Shown piece after piece: positions 1 through 5,363 of a DNA stretch of 7,044 bases. The position numbers and the translations under genes were made by a program. The stretch covers positions 1 to 7,044 of the forward strand of contig PCAH01000054.1 in assembly GCA_002730485.1 (NCBI GenBank), given 5' to 3'. The notes beneath the pieces were generated by a model that made no database searches, was not told the origin of the DNA, and saw only the letters and a program-made list of their open reading frames with translations. The first letter of the stretch is position 1, and every line of letters starts with the position of its first letter. Source of the DNA: Dehalococcoidia bacterium. Lineage in GTDB: Bacteria; Chloroflexota; Dehalococcoidia; UBA3495.

Positions 1-224
1 ACGGCCACGATCCGTTCACCCACAAGGTGCTGGGCTACGATGATGTGGACATGTCTAAGGTCATCGGCGAGCTGGGCTATCACACCGAACGTGTGACCGA
101 ACCTGGCGATGTTGTTCTGGCTCTGAAGCGCGCCTTTGAGGCCAACGCGTCGGGTCAACCGGCCTACATCGAGTTCATCTGCAGCCAGTTCCCGGTCTAC
201 GGAGGATGGGTCAGCAAATCATAG
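1..224 (+). CDS. Thiamine-diphosphate-dependent enzyme, C-terminal end (5' partial)
   Basis: The gene enters from the left edge; complete codons begin at base 3 and the reading frame stops with TAG at 222-224, leaving 73 residues. The visible part (ending VYGGWVSKS) has the helix-strand pattern that closes the TPP-binding (PP) domain of acetolactate-synthase-like enzymes: a 'lGyhtErVtePgdv..AlkrAfea' segment, then a strand 'PAYIEFICSQFPVY'. The catalytic core and the GDG...NN cofactor motif lie outside the window, so substrate and reaction cannot be stated. It resembles the end of the neighbouring minus-strand gene (312-1022), so the two are probably paralogues of one family. It finishes just before the terminator at 258-285. 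An internal GTG at 27 is not a credible start because the similarity continues upstream of it. Confidence 0.8.
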   Translation, partial: GHDPFTHKVLGYDDVDMSKVIGELGYHTERVTEPGDVVLALKRAFEANASGQPAYIEFICSQFPVYGGWVSKS

Positions 225-257
225 GGGTTAGCTAGAACCCAAAGTTGCAGTCAAATC

Positions 258-289
258 AAAAGGGCCAGCAGTCGCTGGCCCTTTTCTTT
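258..289. terminator. Bidirectional rho-independent terminator between convergent TPP-enzyme genes
   Basis: A perfect 12-bp stem (258-269 with 274-285) closes on a 4-base loop AGTC. The stem is flanked by A-tracts on the left and T-tracts on the right (CTTTTCTTT on the plus strand; CCCTTTTGATTT on the minus strand), so it can stop transcription in both directions. It lies 33 bases after the plus-strand stop codon and 26 bases beyond the minus-strand stop codon, serving both convergent genes. Confidence 0.93.
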
Positions 290-311
290 GTATCGATGTG
301 GACCGATCTTC

Positions 312-1022
312 CTAACTGAAATTGGACCGGCGGGCTTCCAGATTGGTGTGGATGTCCAGCAGCACCGTTCGGCCCTCTGCGTTGAGTTTCTTGGCTTGCT
401 GGATTGCATTGGCGATCTCTCCTGGTTCGGTGACGGTTATGCCCACTGCACCCATACCCTCGGCCAGCTTGGCATAGTATCCGGTCAGTCGGGTGGTGCC
501 GAACAATTCGTTGGAAACCGGGTAGCCGCCCGGGTAGGTGGCCATGCCGCCGTTGTTTAGTACAACCGTGGTGATCGGCGCCCGTTCCCTGACTGATGTC
601 TCAATGTCCAGACCAGACATGCCAAAGGCACCATCACCCATGAAGTTCAGGCAAAACTTGTCGGGGTTGGCCAGTTTAGCGCCGATCATCAGAGGGATTC
701 CGTAGCCCAGGTGCGTTGTCTTGCCCCAGCCGACGTAGCTGTGGGGCACCGTGGACGTGTAGAAGGGCATGATGGTGTCCCTGGGTGCGCCGGCATCGTG
801 GGTGACAATGCTGTTTTCCTTGTCCAGGTTGCGCTCCAGTTCGCCAATGACCCGGTAGGTATTGATCGGCTTCTCGTCGGAGTTGAGAATATCCGTCCAG
901 TCGGCCATCCACTGGGCCTTCAGTTTCGCGATCTCTGCGGCCACCGCCGTCTGGTCGCATCGTCCAGACTCGCCAATTTGCGATTTAACCTCTTCGATCA
1001 TTGCCTGCAGGGTGAGCTTCAT
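312..1022 (-). CDS. TPP-binding domain protein (acetolactate synthase-like C-terminal domain only; probably truncated)
   Basis: The 236-residue product holds a complete PP domain of TPP enzymes. The diphosphate/metal motif starts at GDG 129-131 and ends at NN 156-157 with the usual spacing. 'THDAG' at 74-78 and 'GWGKTTHLGYGIPLMIGAK' at 98-116 are typical of acetolactate-synthase-like proteins. Residues 1-50 look like the linker helices that normally follow the central domain of a roughly 550-residue enzyme, so the pyrimidine-binding and central domains are absent. The start codon directly follows an in-frame TGA (TGAATG), and I see no Shine-Dalgarno sequence before it. Nothing in any frame between 1023 and the tRNA at 1208 resembles the missing half. 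It is either a decayed 3' fragment or a separately encoded subunit, as in two-chain enzymes such as sulfopyruvate decarboxylase. The intact cofactor motif leaves the second option open. Substrate unknown. Confidence 0.82.
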   Translation of the reverse strand: MKLTLQAMIEEVKSQIGESGRCDQTAVAAEIAKLKAQWMADWTDILNSDEKPINTYRVIGELERNLDKENSIVTHDAGAPRDTIMPFYTSTVPHSYVGWGKTTHLGYGIPLMIGAKLANPDKFCLNFMGDGAFGMSGLDIETSVRERAPITTVVLNNGGMATYPGGYPVSNELFGTTRLTGYYAKLAEGMGAVGITVTEPGEIANAIQQAKKLNAEGRTVLLDIHTNLEARRSNFS

Positions 1023-1145
1023 TCAGGGCCAAAGATCACATATTTCATGGGACCTTTAGACCCAGATCACCTCGGGATGGTTCAAGAGAGTGAGGGCAGT
1101 TCAAACAGGGGCTAGCTGTAAATAAGCAACCGAGACTGTTGGGGG

Positions 1146-1169
1146 TTCTTGATCCGACTGGACCAAGAA
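1146..1169 (-). other. Hairpin in the 3' trailer of the tRNA-Asp transcript
   Basis: Ten-base arms (1146-1155 and 1160-1169) flank the loop 1156-1159. In minus-strand RNA all ten positions pair, one as G-U; in plus-strand RNA the same position would be an A-C mismatch, which favours function in the minus-strand (tRNA) transcript. It lies 39 bases beyond the tRNA 3' end. It is followed by a C-run rather than a U-run, so it is not a standard intrinsic terminator. It could be a processing or pausing structure. Confidence 0.4.
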
Positions 1170-1207
1170 TAAAGAGATCCGTTGATTGAAGGAGAGTAGA
1201 AGAAGAA

Positions 1208-1284
1208 TGGCGACCCGGATGGGATTCGAACCCACGATCTTCGGCGTGACAGGCCGATATGTTAAACCGCTACACCACCGGGCC
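1208..1284 (-). tRNA. tRNA-Asp (anticodon GTC)
   Basis: Read on the minus strand, this 77-base gene folds into a full cloverleaf. The acceptor stem GGCCCGG/CCGGGTC has one G-U pair. The D stem is GTGT/ACAT, with AGCGGTTTA forming the loop. The anticodon stem is TCGGC/GCCGA, around the loop CTGTCAC with anticodon GTC. The T arm is GTGGG-TTCGAAT-CCCAT. The discriminator base is G and CCA is encoded. GTC reads the aspartate codons GAC and GAT. A near-consensus promoter lies upstream at 1320-1348, so it appears to be a single-gene transcript. The open reading frame across it on the same strand is a by-product of the tRNA sequence. Confidence 0.97.
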
Positions 1285-1292
1285 ACAAAAAC

Positions 1293-1313
1293 ACCGGACC
1301 AGTACAGTCCGGT
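1293..1313 (-). promoter_or_regulatory. 5' leader hairpin of the tRNA-Asp transcript
   Basis: Perfect 7-bp arms (ACCGGAC at 1293-1299, GTCCGGT at 1307-1313) enclose a 7-base loop. The expected transcription start, 6-7 bases past the -10 box, falls at about 1313, so the hairpin would form the very 5' end of the precursor, 8 bases ahead of the mature tRNA. It may protect the precursor or present it to RNase P; this is inference. Confidence 0.5.
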
Positions 1314-1319
1314 AAATCG

Positions 1320-1348
1320 AGTGTATGTCTTTCGATTTTGAGTGTCAA
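1320..1348 (-). promoter_or_regulatory. Sigma-70-type promoter of tRNA-Asp
   Basis: On the minus strand the -35 box is a perfect TTGACA (1343-1348). It is separated by exactly 17 bases from TACACT (1320-1325), a 4/6 match to the -10 consensus. It lies 35 bases upstream of the mature tRNA 5' end, a normal distance for a stable-RNA promoter. Confidence 0.75.
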
Positions 1349-1400
1349 GACGATTGATGCCTGAGTCTCGACATCAGTCCGGTCGAATAACACCTACCAT

Positions 1401-1437
1401 AAGAAAAGCCCAAGTCGAAAACTTGGGCTTTTCTTTG
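1401..1437 (-). terminator. Rho-independent terminator of the lipoprotein gene
   Basis: A perfect 15-bp stem (1401-1415 with 1421-1435) closes on a 5-base loop. In minus-strand RNA the GC-rich core GCCCAAGT is followed by ...GGGCTTTTCTTATG, giving a U-rich tail. It begins 24 bases past the stop codon of the lipoprotein gene and insulates the tRNA promoter from it. The arms are A/T-rich at both ends, so it would also work on the plus strand. Confidence 0.93.
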
Positions 1438-1458
1438 TTTAACCATGTTTCAGCCCGT

Positions 1459-1995
1459 CTAGTTTAAAGACACATCCAATATCGTTGCTCCACCTTTTTC
1501 CCAGGAGGCGGTCTCTCCGGAGTCTTCGCCATTGACTTTGAAGACCACCAGCCTTCCTCCGAAAGATGAATTGCCAAATTGATTGGCCAGTACAGAGTAA
1601 TTCCCGTCGACTGAGGTGCCCGTGCCTATTGGGCTGTCATATTGGTTGAGCCACACTGAGACTTCAGTTCCGTCGGGTGCGGGAGCGCCGTCGATGGTTA
1701 CCGCGCCGACGAACACATGGGGCAGTTCTCTATTGTCCCGCTCCGGTAAGGGGTCTGGGACGGGCTCGGGCGTGGCTGTTGGCATTGGTGTGGCTGTTGG
1801 CTCAGGCGTGGCTGTCGGCAGAGGCGTGGCCGTTGGTACCGGAGTTGGAGTTGGAGTTGCCGTTGGTTCCGGTGTTGCCGTTGCCGTTGGGGGAATATCC
1901 GTGGGCGGTGTGGTGGTTCGGCTTACTTCAGATGCACATGCCGCCAGCACAAATACCAAAGCCACCATCGCGATTGCCGGTTTCAATGACCTCAT
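1459..1995 (-). CDS. Lipoprotein with Thr/Pro-rich stalk and C-terminal beta-rich domain
   Basis: The protein has about 178 residues (numbered here from the GTG codon at 1998, one codon upstream). It opens with a basic end, a hydrophobic segment (about 7-20) and a lipobox LAAC ending at Cys21, so it should be a lipid-anchored surface protein. Residues 28-85 are almost wholly Pro, Thr and Ala, including four hexads of the form xPTATP (54-77), which form an extended stalk. Residues 93-179 form a compact domain beginning PHVFVGAVTIDG and ending GGATILDVSLN, with Gly/Asp turns suggesting a beta sandwich. I associate this domain with secreted proteins of Chloroflexota, but its ligand is unknown. 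GGGAG at 2005-2009 lies 9 bases before ATG 1995 and 6 before GTG 1998; ATG is preferred, though either could be used. A terminator follows at 1401-1435. I could not pick a convincing promoter between 1999 and 2127. Confidence 0.85.
   Translation of the reverse strand: MRSLKPAIAMVALVFVLAACASEVSRTTTPPTDIPPTATATPEPTATPTPTPVPTATPLPTATPEPTATPMPTATPEPVPDPLPERDNRELPHVFVGAVTIDGAPAPDGTEVSVWLNQYDSPIGTGTSVDGNYSVLANQFGNSSFGGRLVVFKVNGEDSGETASWEKGGATILDVSLN
1768..1839 (-). repeat. Four imperfect 18-bp coding repeats (xPTATP hexads)
   Basis: Four consecutive 18-base units encode VPTATP, LPTATP, EPTATP and MPTATP within the stalk of the lipoprotein. The units vary at synonymous positions, so they are older than a fresh expansion. 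Any gain or loss of a unit stays in frame and changes stalk length only. Confidence 0.75.
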
Positions 1996-2127
1996 CACCC
2001 AAGACTCCCGTCAGCACAAAATCCAAGCAAATACAGCAAATAATTCCATATTTACATAATCATACCCCGTATGACATGAAACAGGGATGCTTACGGATAC
2101 GGTTTACCTTGCGAAATTTTGCTTAGT

Positions 2128-3120
2128 CTAGGATGAACGGACACCATTTAGATGGGCTGTAAGGTTTGAAGGTAGGCTCAATAAGAATGCTGTGTGATGA
2201 TCTCCCTCAGGGTTGTCATCACTCTCAACAGTCAGGTCTCCGCCCGATTGTCTGGCCAAACTTCTGGCTATGAAAAGACCCAGACCCGAGCTCGTCTTCT
2301 CCTCGCGTCGGACGACTTCTGGAGTCCATCCCCGGTCAAACAAATGCTGCACGTACTGAGTCCCTATGCCAGGACCGTCGTCCCATACGCGGACGAAGAA
2401 GTGGGTGGGGTTCTTGGTCAACTTGACTTCAACATGGGTCCCGGCGAAACGGACCGCATTGTCCACCAGGTTGGTGACGATATGCTCGATGGCGTTGGTG
2501 TTGGCGTAGACCAGGCCCAATTCTGACGGTTCGGACCACCAGGTGATTTCCTTGCCAGCTTCGGCAGCCACGGGAGTATATCGGTCGGCGATCCGTCTTA
2601 CGACCTCGTTTGGTTCCACGGGCTGGAGTTCTTCATCGCTATCCGGGGATTCCAGTTGGATCAATATCTGGATGTTGGACATCATCAACCGGAAGTTGGG
2701 GGTCTGCCTCTCGATCTCATCTAATAGGTCGACCACGCCTGGGTCGCTGGTTGCCGGACTGGCCTGCAGTACAGCCCGAAGCTCCCGCTCTTTGCCAGCG
2801 ATCCGCCGTAGAGGACGGCCCAGATCATGGTCGAACAATTGGAAATATTGGAGAGTGGTCTCACTCCAACTGTGGGCACCGTTGTGGCCGTCCATGCCGG
2901 TTGCTGCTTTTCTCTTGGTCCACTCACCACTGGCGTAGGCTGAGACCGCCGCTCCGAGTCCGATAATCAAGAGCACGCCGCCGAGGTAAGTGAATGGGTC
3001 AACCGCCCAAAGGGAGGCAAACACATCTTTTCCAATCAACGGCGCTAGGAGAAGCAAGACAAGCCCCGCCAGGGCAATAACGCCGCCCACGATCTTGATT
3101 GATATGAGGATTCTGTTCAT
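2128..3120 (-). CDS. Two-component sensor histidine kinase with minimal sensor region
   Basis: The 330-residue protein has two membrane segments (about 8-30 and 44-63) with only some 13 residues between them, and no recognisable HAMP, PAS or extracellular domain. The dimerisation helix has an H-box FDHDLGRPL with phospho-acceptor His98. The ATPase domain shows the N-box TNLVDNAVRF (Asn217, Asn221), the G1 box DDGPGIG (247-253), an F-box LFDRGW (260-265) and the G2 box SSGLGLFIARS (277-287), so kinase activity looks intact. Such architecture is seen in intramembrane-sensing kinases, which often sense through a partner transporter, but no transporter lies nearby. The ATG overlaps the response-regulator stop (ATGA at 3117-3120), and no Shine-Dalgarno site is evident, so translation is probably coupled to the upstream gene. 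I see no clear terminator after the stop at 2128-2130. Confidence 0.93.
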   Translation of the reverse strand: MNRILISIKIVGGVIALAGLVLLLLAPLIGKDVFASLWAVDPFTYLGGVLLIIGLGAAVSAYASGEWTKRKAATGMDGHNGAHSWSETTLQYFQLFDHDLGRPLRRIAGKERELRAVLQASPATSDPGVVDLLDEIERQTPNFRLMMSNIQILIQLESPDSDEELQPVEPNEVVRRIADRYTPVAAEAGKEITWWSEPSELGLVYANTNAIEHIVTNLVDNAVRFAGTHVEVKLTKNPTHFFVRVWDDGPGIGTQYVQHLFDRGWTPEVVRREEKTSSGLGLFIARSLARQSGGDLTVESDDNPEGDHHTAFLLSLPSNLTAHLNGVRSS

Positions 3121-3905
3121 GACTTGGGTGGTACTAACCGGTATCCTTGGTCTCTAACATTGATTATCAGTTCTGATGGCCCAAAACGAGTGTCCATAGC
3201 CTTGCCGATGGCATCTTTGATCTCGCGGATCCTCACCCGCAGCGAGGCTCGCGGGTCTTCCCCTTCAGAGTAACGTTCCAAACGGGCGAACGCCACTAAT
3301 TCGCCAGGGCTGCGGTACCACGTGGCGGCAAGCTCGCGGAATATCTCGAATTTCATGCCCTGGATTTCCAGGGCTACCTCTCGGTCATTCTCAGCGCCGA
3401 CGTATACCAGACGGGCGCTTACATCCACCAAAATCTGGTTGCCGATGGGTATTGTCTCGGGCGCGGTTCCAATCAGTCTACGTAAGCGTAAAACAACCTC
3501 GTCCGGACTGGCCAGTTTGTCGATGAAGTCCACCTGCGCGTTCCATTTCAAGGAACCACGCACAGCAGTCTCTCGATCTGGGCCCTGAGAGTATTGGGTG
3601 AACATCAAGATTGGCAGCTTGGGCCAGCGTTCCACAATCTCCTCAAGGATGCCAAGCCCTCTGAACTGGTCGTCGCGATGTTCACCAAATCGGACGTCCA
3701 ACAACACGGCATCAGGAAGGTCCTGTTCTATGGACCACAGGGTTGCAGCTTCGAACTCCTCACCCAGAGAGTGGCCGGACTCCGGTTGAATCACCGGGGT
3801 ATCCCAGCCTTCCTCTTCCAGACGGCGGCGCACTGCGCGAAGAATGGCCGACTCTGATTCGTCGTCCACAACAAGGATCTTGTGTCCTGAATTTACTCTA
3901 GCCAT
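3117..3905 (-). CDS. OmpR/PhoB-type response regulator
   Basis: The product has 262 residues. The receiver domain (about 8-145) has the acidic pair Asp14-Asp15, phospho-acceptor Asp70 in AVLLDVRF, Thr103 in LMFTQ and Lys130 in DFIDKL, so all the phosphorylation residues are present. The loop after Asp70 is 5-7 residues longer than usual and lacks the common proline. Residues about 155-260 form a winged-helix DNA-binding domain ending INVRDQGYRLVPP, the wing hairpin of the OmpR family. It is the first gene of a two-gene unit with the kinase, joined by a 4-base overlap, so kinase 2128-3120 is its likely partner. The start is ATG 3905; no in-frame alternative exists close by and the Shine-Dalgarno match is poor. 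The leader holds a hairpin and a duplicated initiation-like segment. The divergent promoter at 4065-4092 is a plausible target. Confidence 0.93.
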   Translation of the reverse strand: MARVNSGHKILVVDDESESAILRAVRRRLEEEGWDTPVIQPESGHSLGEEFEAATLWSIEQDLPDAVLLDVRFGEHRDDQFRGLGILEEIVERWPKLPILMFTQYSQGPDRETAVRGSLKWNAQVDFIDKLASPDEVVLRLRRLIGTAPETIPIGNQILVDVSARLVYVGAENDREVALEIQGMKFEIFRELAATWYRSPGELVAFARLERYSEGEDPRASLRVRIREIKDAIGKAMDTRFGPSELIINVRDQGYRLVPPKS

Positions 3906-3952
3906 ATTGGACGCCCGTTAGGATGCGGGTCGTCATATTGGAGCACCCGCTA
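3903..3952 (-). repeat. Direct repeat of the initiation region before the response regulator
   Basis: The segment around the start codon (3903-3920) is repeated 31 bases upstream (3934-3952). Both copies contain CATATTGGA followed two or three bases later by CCCG and a T/C-TA end. On the minus strand each copy reads CGGG-x(2-3)-TCCAATATG, so a second ATG occurs at 3936. That upstream ATG opens a 12-codon frame (MTTRILTGVQYG) whose stop at 3898-3900 lies inside the response-regulator gene in another frame. Confidence 0.6.
3910..3934 (-). promoter_or_regulatory. Hairpin just upstream of the response-regulator start codon
   Basis: In minus-strand RNA, GACG (3931-3934) and CCCG (3926-3929) pair with CGGG (3914-3917) and CGTC (3910-3913), leaving one bulged A and an 8-base loop. 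The structure ends 4 bases before the ATG at 3905 and covers the position where a ribosome would bind. It may lower or control initiation; this is inference. Confidence 0.4.
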
Positions 3953-4036
3953 ATAAACATAACAAGAGTGTAACAAATCAAAGGGGCGTTTCCCCTGAGA
4001 GTTTCATGTGAGTACGGGCCAAAAGGACGGATAACG

Positions 4037-4065
4037 ACCAACTGGAAGTGATCCCAGTATCTGGT
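4037..4065. promoter_or_regulatory. Dyad abutting the -35 box of the monooxygenase promoter
   Basis: ACCAACTGG (4037-4045) is mirrored by CCAGT (4054-4058) and, after three extra bases, TGGT (4062-4065), across an 8-base spacer. The right arm touches the -35 box at 4065-4070. Its position in a divergent region next to a response-regulator gene makes it a candidate operator. The interrupted symmetry makes this uncertain. Confidence 0.4.
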
Positions 4066-4092
4066 TGACAATCCAACGTGCCTGCTTAAAAT
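4065..4092 (+). promoter_or_regulatory. Sigma-70-type promoter of the luciferase-like monooxygenase gene
   Basis: A perfect TTGACA (4065-4070) is followed after 16 bases by TAAAAT (4087-4092), a 5/6 match to TATAAT. Transcription would start near 4099, giving a leader of about 75 bases before ATG 4174. Confidence 0.7.
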
Positions 4093-4100
4093 GAGCCAAG

Positions 4101-4123
4101 TACCCCCATAAACCATACCCCCA
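4101..4123 (+). repeat. C-rich direct repeats at the predicted transcript start
   Basis: TACCCCCA occurs at 4101-4108 and 4116-4123, 15 bases apart, with a third weaker TCCCC at 4127-4131. They lie at the start of the predicted leader and could bind a regulator as DNA or RNA; no function can be read directly. Confidence 0.4.
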
Positions 4124-4173
4124 CAATCCCCGTTAACCACAAGAAGATGTCCCCAGTAGACCAAGGAGTAAAG

Positions 4174-5340
4174 ATGATCACAAAATTTGGAAGCCTATTC
4201 GCCGGTCACGTAGATTTCGAGGATATGGGCTTCGACGCAACACCGGTGAACGAGCGGCGCCTATCTGATGAGCGATTGGCCGGAGTGTTCGACAAAGCGG
4301 AAGCCATCGTCCTCAAGATGGAAGAGTTAGGGTTTGACACGTTCTGGTCTGCGGAACACCACTTCCAACATGAAGGCTATGAGTGCATCCCCAATCTTCT
4401 GATGATGTACGTTCACCTGGCTCATCTCACCAAGAACCTGAAATTCGGCTGCGGGTTCAACGTGAACCCCATGTGGCACCCTCTACGACTAGCCGAAGAT
4501 TATGCCACCGCCGACATCCTCACGGGAGGAAGGGTGATCTTTGGCGTGGCACGCGGATATCACTCCCGCGAGGTGGACACATTTGGCGTTCCAAGCACCC
4601 TCACCGGTGATGAGGACAACCGCGAGGTTTTTGAAGAGCAAGTAGAGATCATGATGAAGGCCTTTAACCAGGAATCCTTCTCCCATGAAGGCAAATACTA
4701 CAAGCTGCCCCCAGAGGTCCCATACCGTGGTTATACGCTGAAAGAACTGACATTGGTTCCACGGCCCCGCACCCTGCCGGTGGAGACCTGGCAGCCCATA
4801 GTCAGCGCCGGTCAGAGGGCCATGGATTTCATGGCTAAACATAGGATCAAGGGCATAATCGGCGGCGGTGCCGCTGCGGGAGGAGCCCAAGATCAAGTGG
4901 TCAGGCAATGGCGTGAGACTCTGGCCAATCACGGTCGAGAGACTGAATTGGGCACCGACCTGACCATCGGTTTTACGATCCATATCGCTGAAACAGAAGA
5001 GAAGGCCATCGAAGAGGCCCGCCCGTTCTTTGAGGAAAACATGAAGATGTTCGCGCCCCTCGGGTTTGTTCGGGGGCTGTCCGATGACCAGATAACGGCG
5101 CTGGGCTCTGGTTCCAAGGCCAGGTCTGCGGGTCTACCAACCCTGGAGGATGGAGTGAAGGCTGGTTCGTGGCTCTGTGGGCCTCCCGAACTGGTAGCCG
5201 AGAAGATCGACGATCTGCAACACCGCTACCCTGCCCTAGAGCAGATCAACGTCGGCTCGGTGATAGGCACTCCCCAGAAGGTAGTGCTGGAGCAGCTGGA
5301 GCTGTTCGGCAAAGAAGTAATGCCCAAGTTCAAGAAGTAA
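4174..5340 (+). CDS. Luciferase-like flavin-dependent monooxygenase (LLM class)
   Basis: The 388-residue product belongs to the bacterial-luciferase-like (LLM) superfamily, TIM-barrel enzymes that use reduced FMN or F420 to oxidise organic substrates. Seen in the sequence: an N-terminal strand ITKFGSLFAGH, the helix 'MEELGFDTFW' followed by SAEHHF (59-64), a 'HPLRLAEDYATADILTGGR' segment (102-120) and FGVARGYH (123-130), all typical of the family. The C-terminal third carries the usual 'GPPELVAEKI' helix (335-344). The start is ATG 4174, which has AAGGAG at 4163-4168 with a 5-base gap; the in-frame ATG at 4147 would add nine residues but lacks a well-spaced site. It has its own promoter and is transcribed divergently from the two-component genes. 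A strong hairpin follows at 5364-5401. Flavin cofactor and substrate cannot be decided. SAR202 bacteria are reported to carry many paralogues of this family, consistent with but not proof of origin. Confidence 0.9.
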   Translation: MITKFGSLFAGHVDFEDMGFDATPVNERRLSDERLAGVFDKAEAIVLKMEELGFDTFWSAEHHFQHEGYECIPNLLMMYVHLAHLTKNLKFGCGFNVNPMWHPLRLAEDYATADILTGGRVIFGVARGYHSREVDTFGVPSTLTGDEDNREVFEEQVEIMMKAFNQESFSHEGKYYKLPPEVPYRGYTLKELTLVPRPRTLPVETWQPIVSAGQRAMDFMAKHRIKGIIGGGAAAGGAQDQVVRQWRETLANHGRETELGTDLTIGFTIHIAETEEKAIEEARPFFEENMKMFAPLGFVRGLSDDQITALGSGSKARSAGLPTLEDGVKAGSWLCGPPELVAEKIDDLQHRYPALEQINVGSVIGTPQKVVLEQLELFGKEVMPKFKK

Positions 5341-5363
5341 ACAACTCTTTGACACCGTAAATC

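Noticed and set aside
27..224. GTG at 27 as the start of a complete small gene
   Set aside because: The frame is open to the left edge and the residues before it fit the same TPP-enzyme domain, so it is an internal codon of a partial gene.
1208..1284. Integration of a mobile element at the tRNA-Asp gene
   Set aside because: I found no second copy of the tRNA 3' end, no integrase and no phage gene in the window; only the neighbouring truncated gene hints at past recombination.
1101..1286. Minus-strand 61-codon frame spanning the tRNA gene
   Set aside because: Its first third is the translation of tRNA-Asp itself, a common artefact; no ribosome-binding site or protein-like composition beyond it.
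1616..2126. Plus-strand frames rich in Val/Gly or Leu/Trp opposite the lipoprotein
   Set aside because: They are the antisense of the Thr/Pro-rich repeat; the minus-strand frame has a signal peptide, lipobox and terminator.
2050..2127. Terminator after the histidine kinase or a promoter for the lipoprotein
   Set aside because: There are short palindromes such as CATAC-CCC-GTATG and a TATGAT hexamer on the minus strand, but no stem with a T-tract and no matching -35 box at usual spacing.
3982..4069. Possible TPP riboswitch (CTGAGA at 3995-4000 after a GGGG/CCCC stem)
   Set aside because: The rest of the THI-box is missing, notably the conserved GAACCTGAT-like segment and the closing GCGTAGGGAA-like segment at proper spacing, and the downstream gene is not a thiamine gene.
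3898..4164. 88-codon minus-strand frame across the divergent region
   Set aside because: It overlaps the monooxygenase promoter and has no recognisable protein features; only its last 12 codons, as a possible leader peptide, are worth noting.
4147..4173. ATG 4147 as the start of the monooxygenase
   Set aside because: It lacks a well-spaced ribosome-binding site, whereas ATG 4174 has AAGGAG five bases upstream and begins at the family's first strand.
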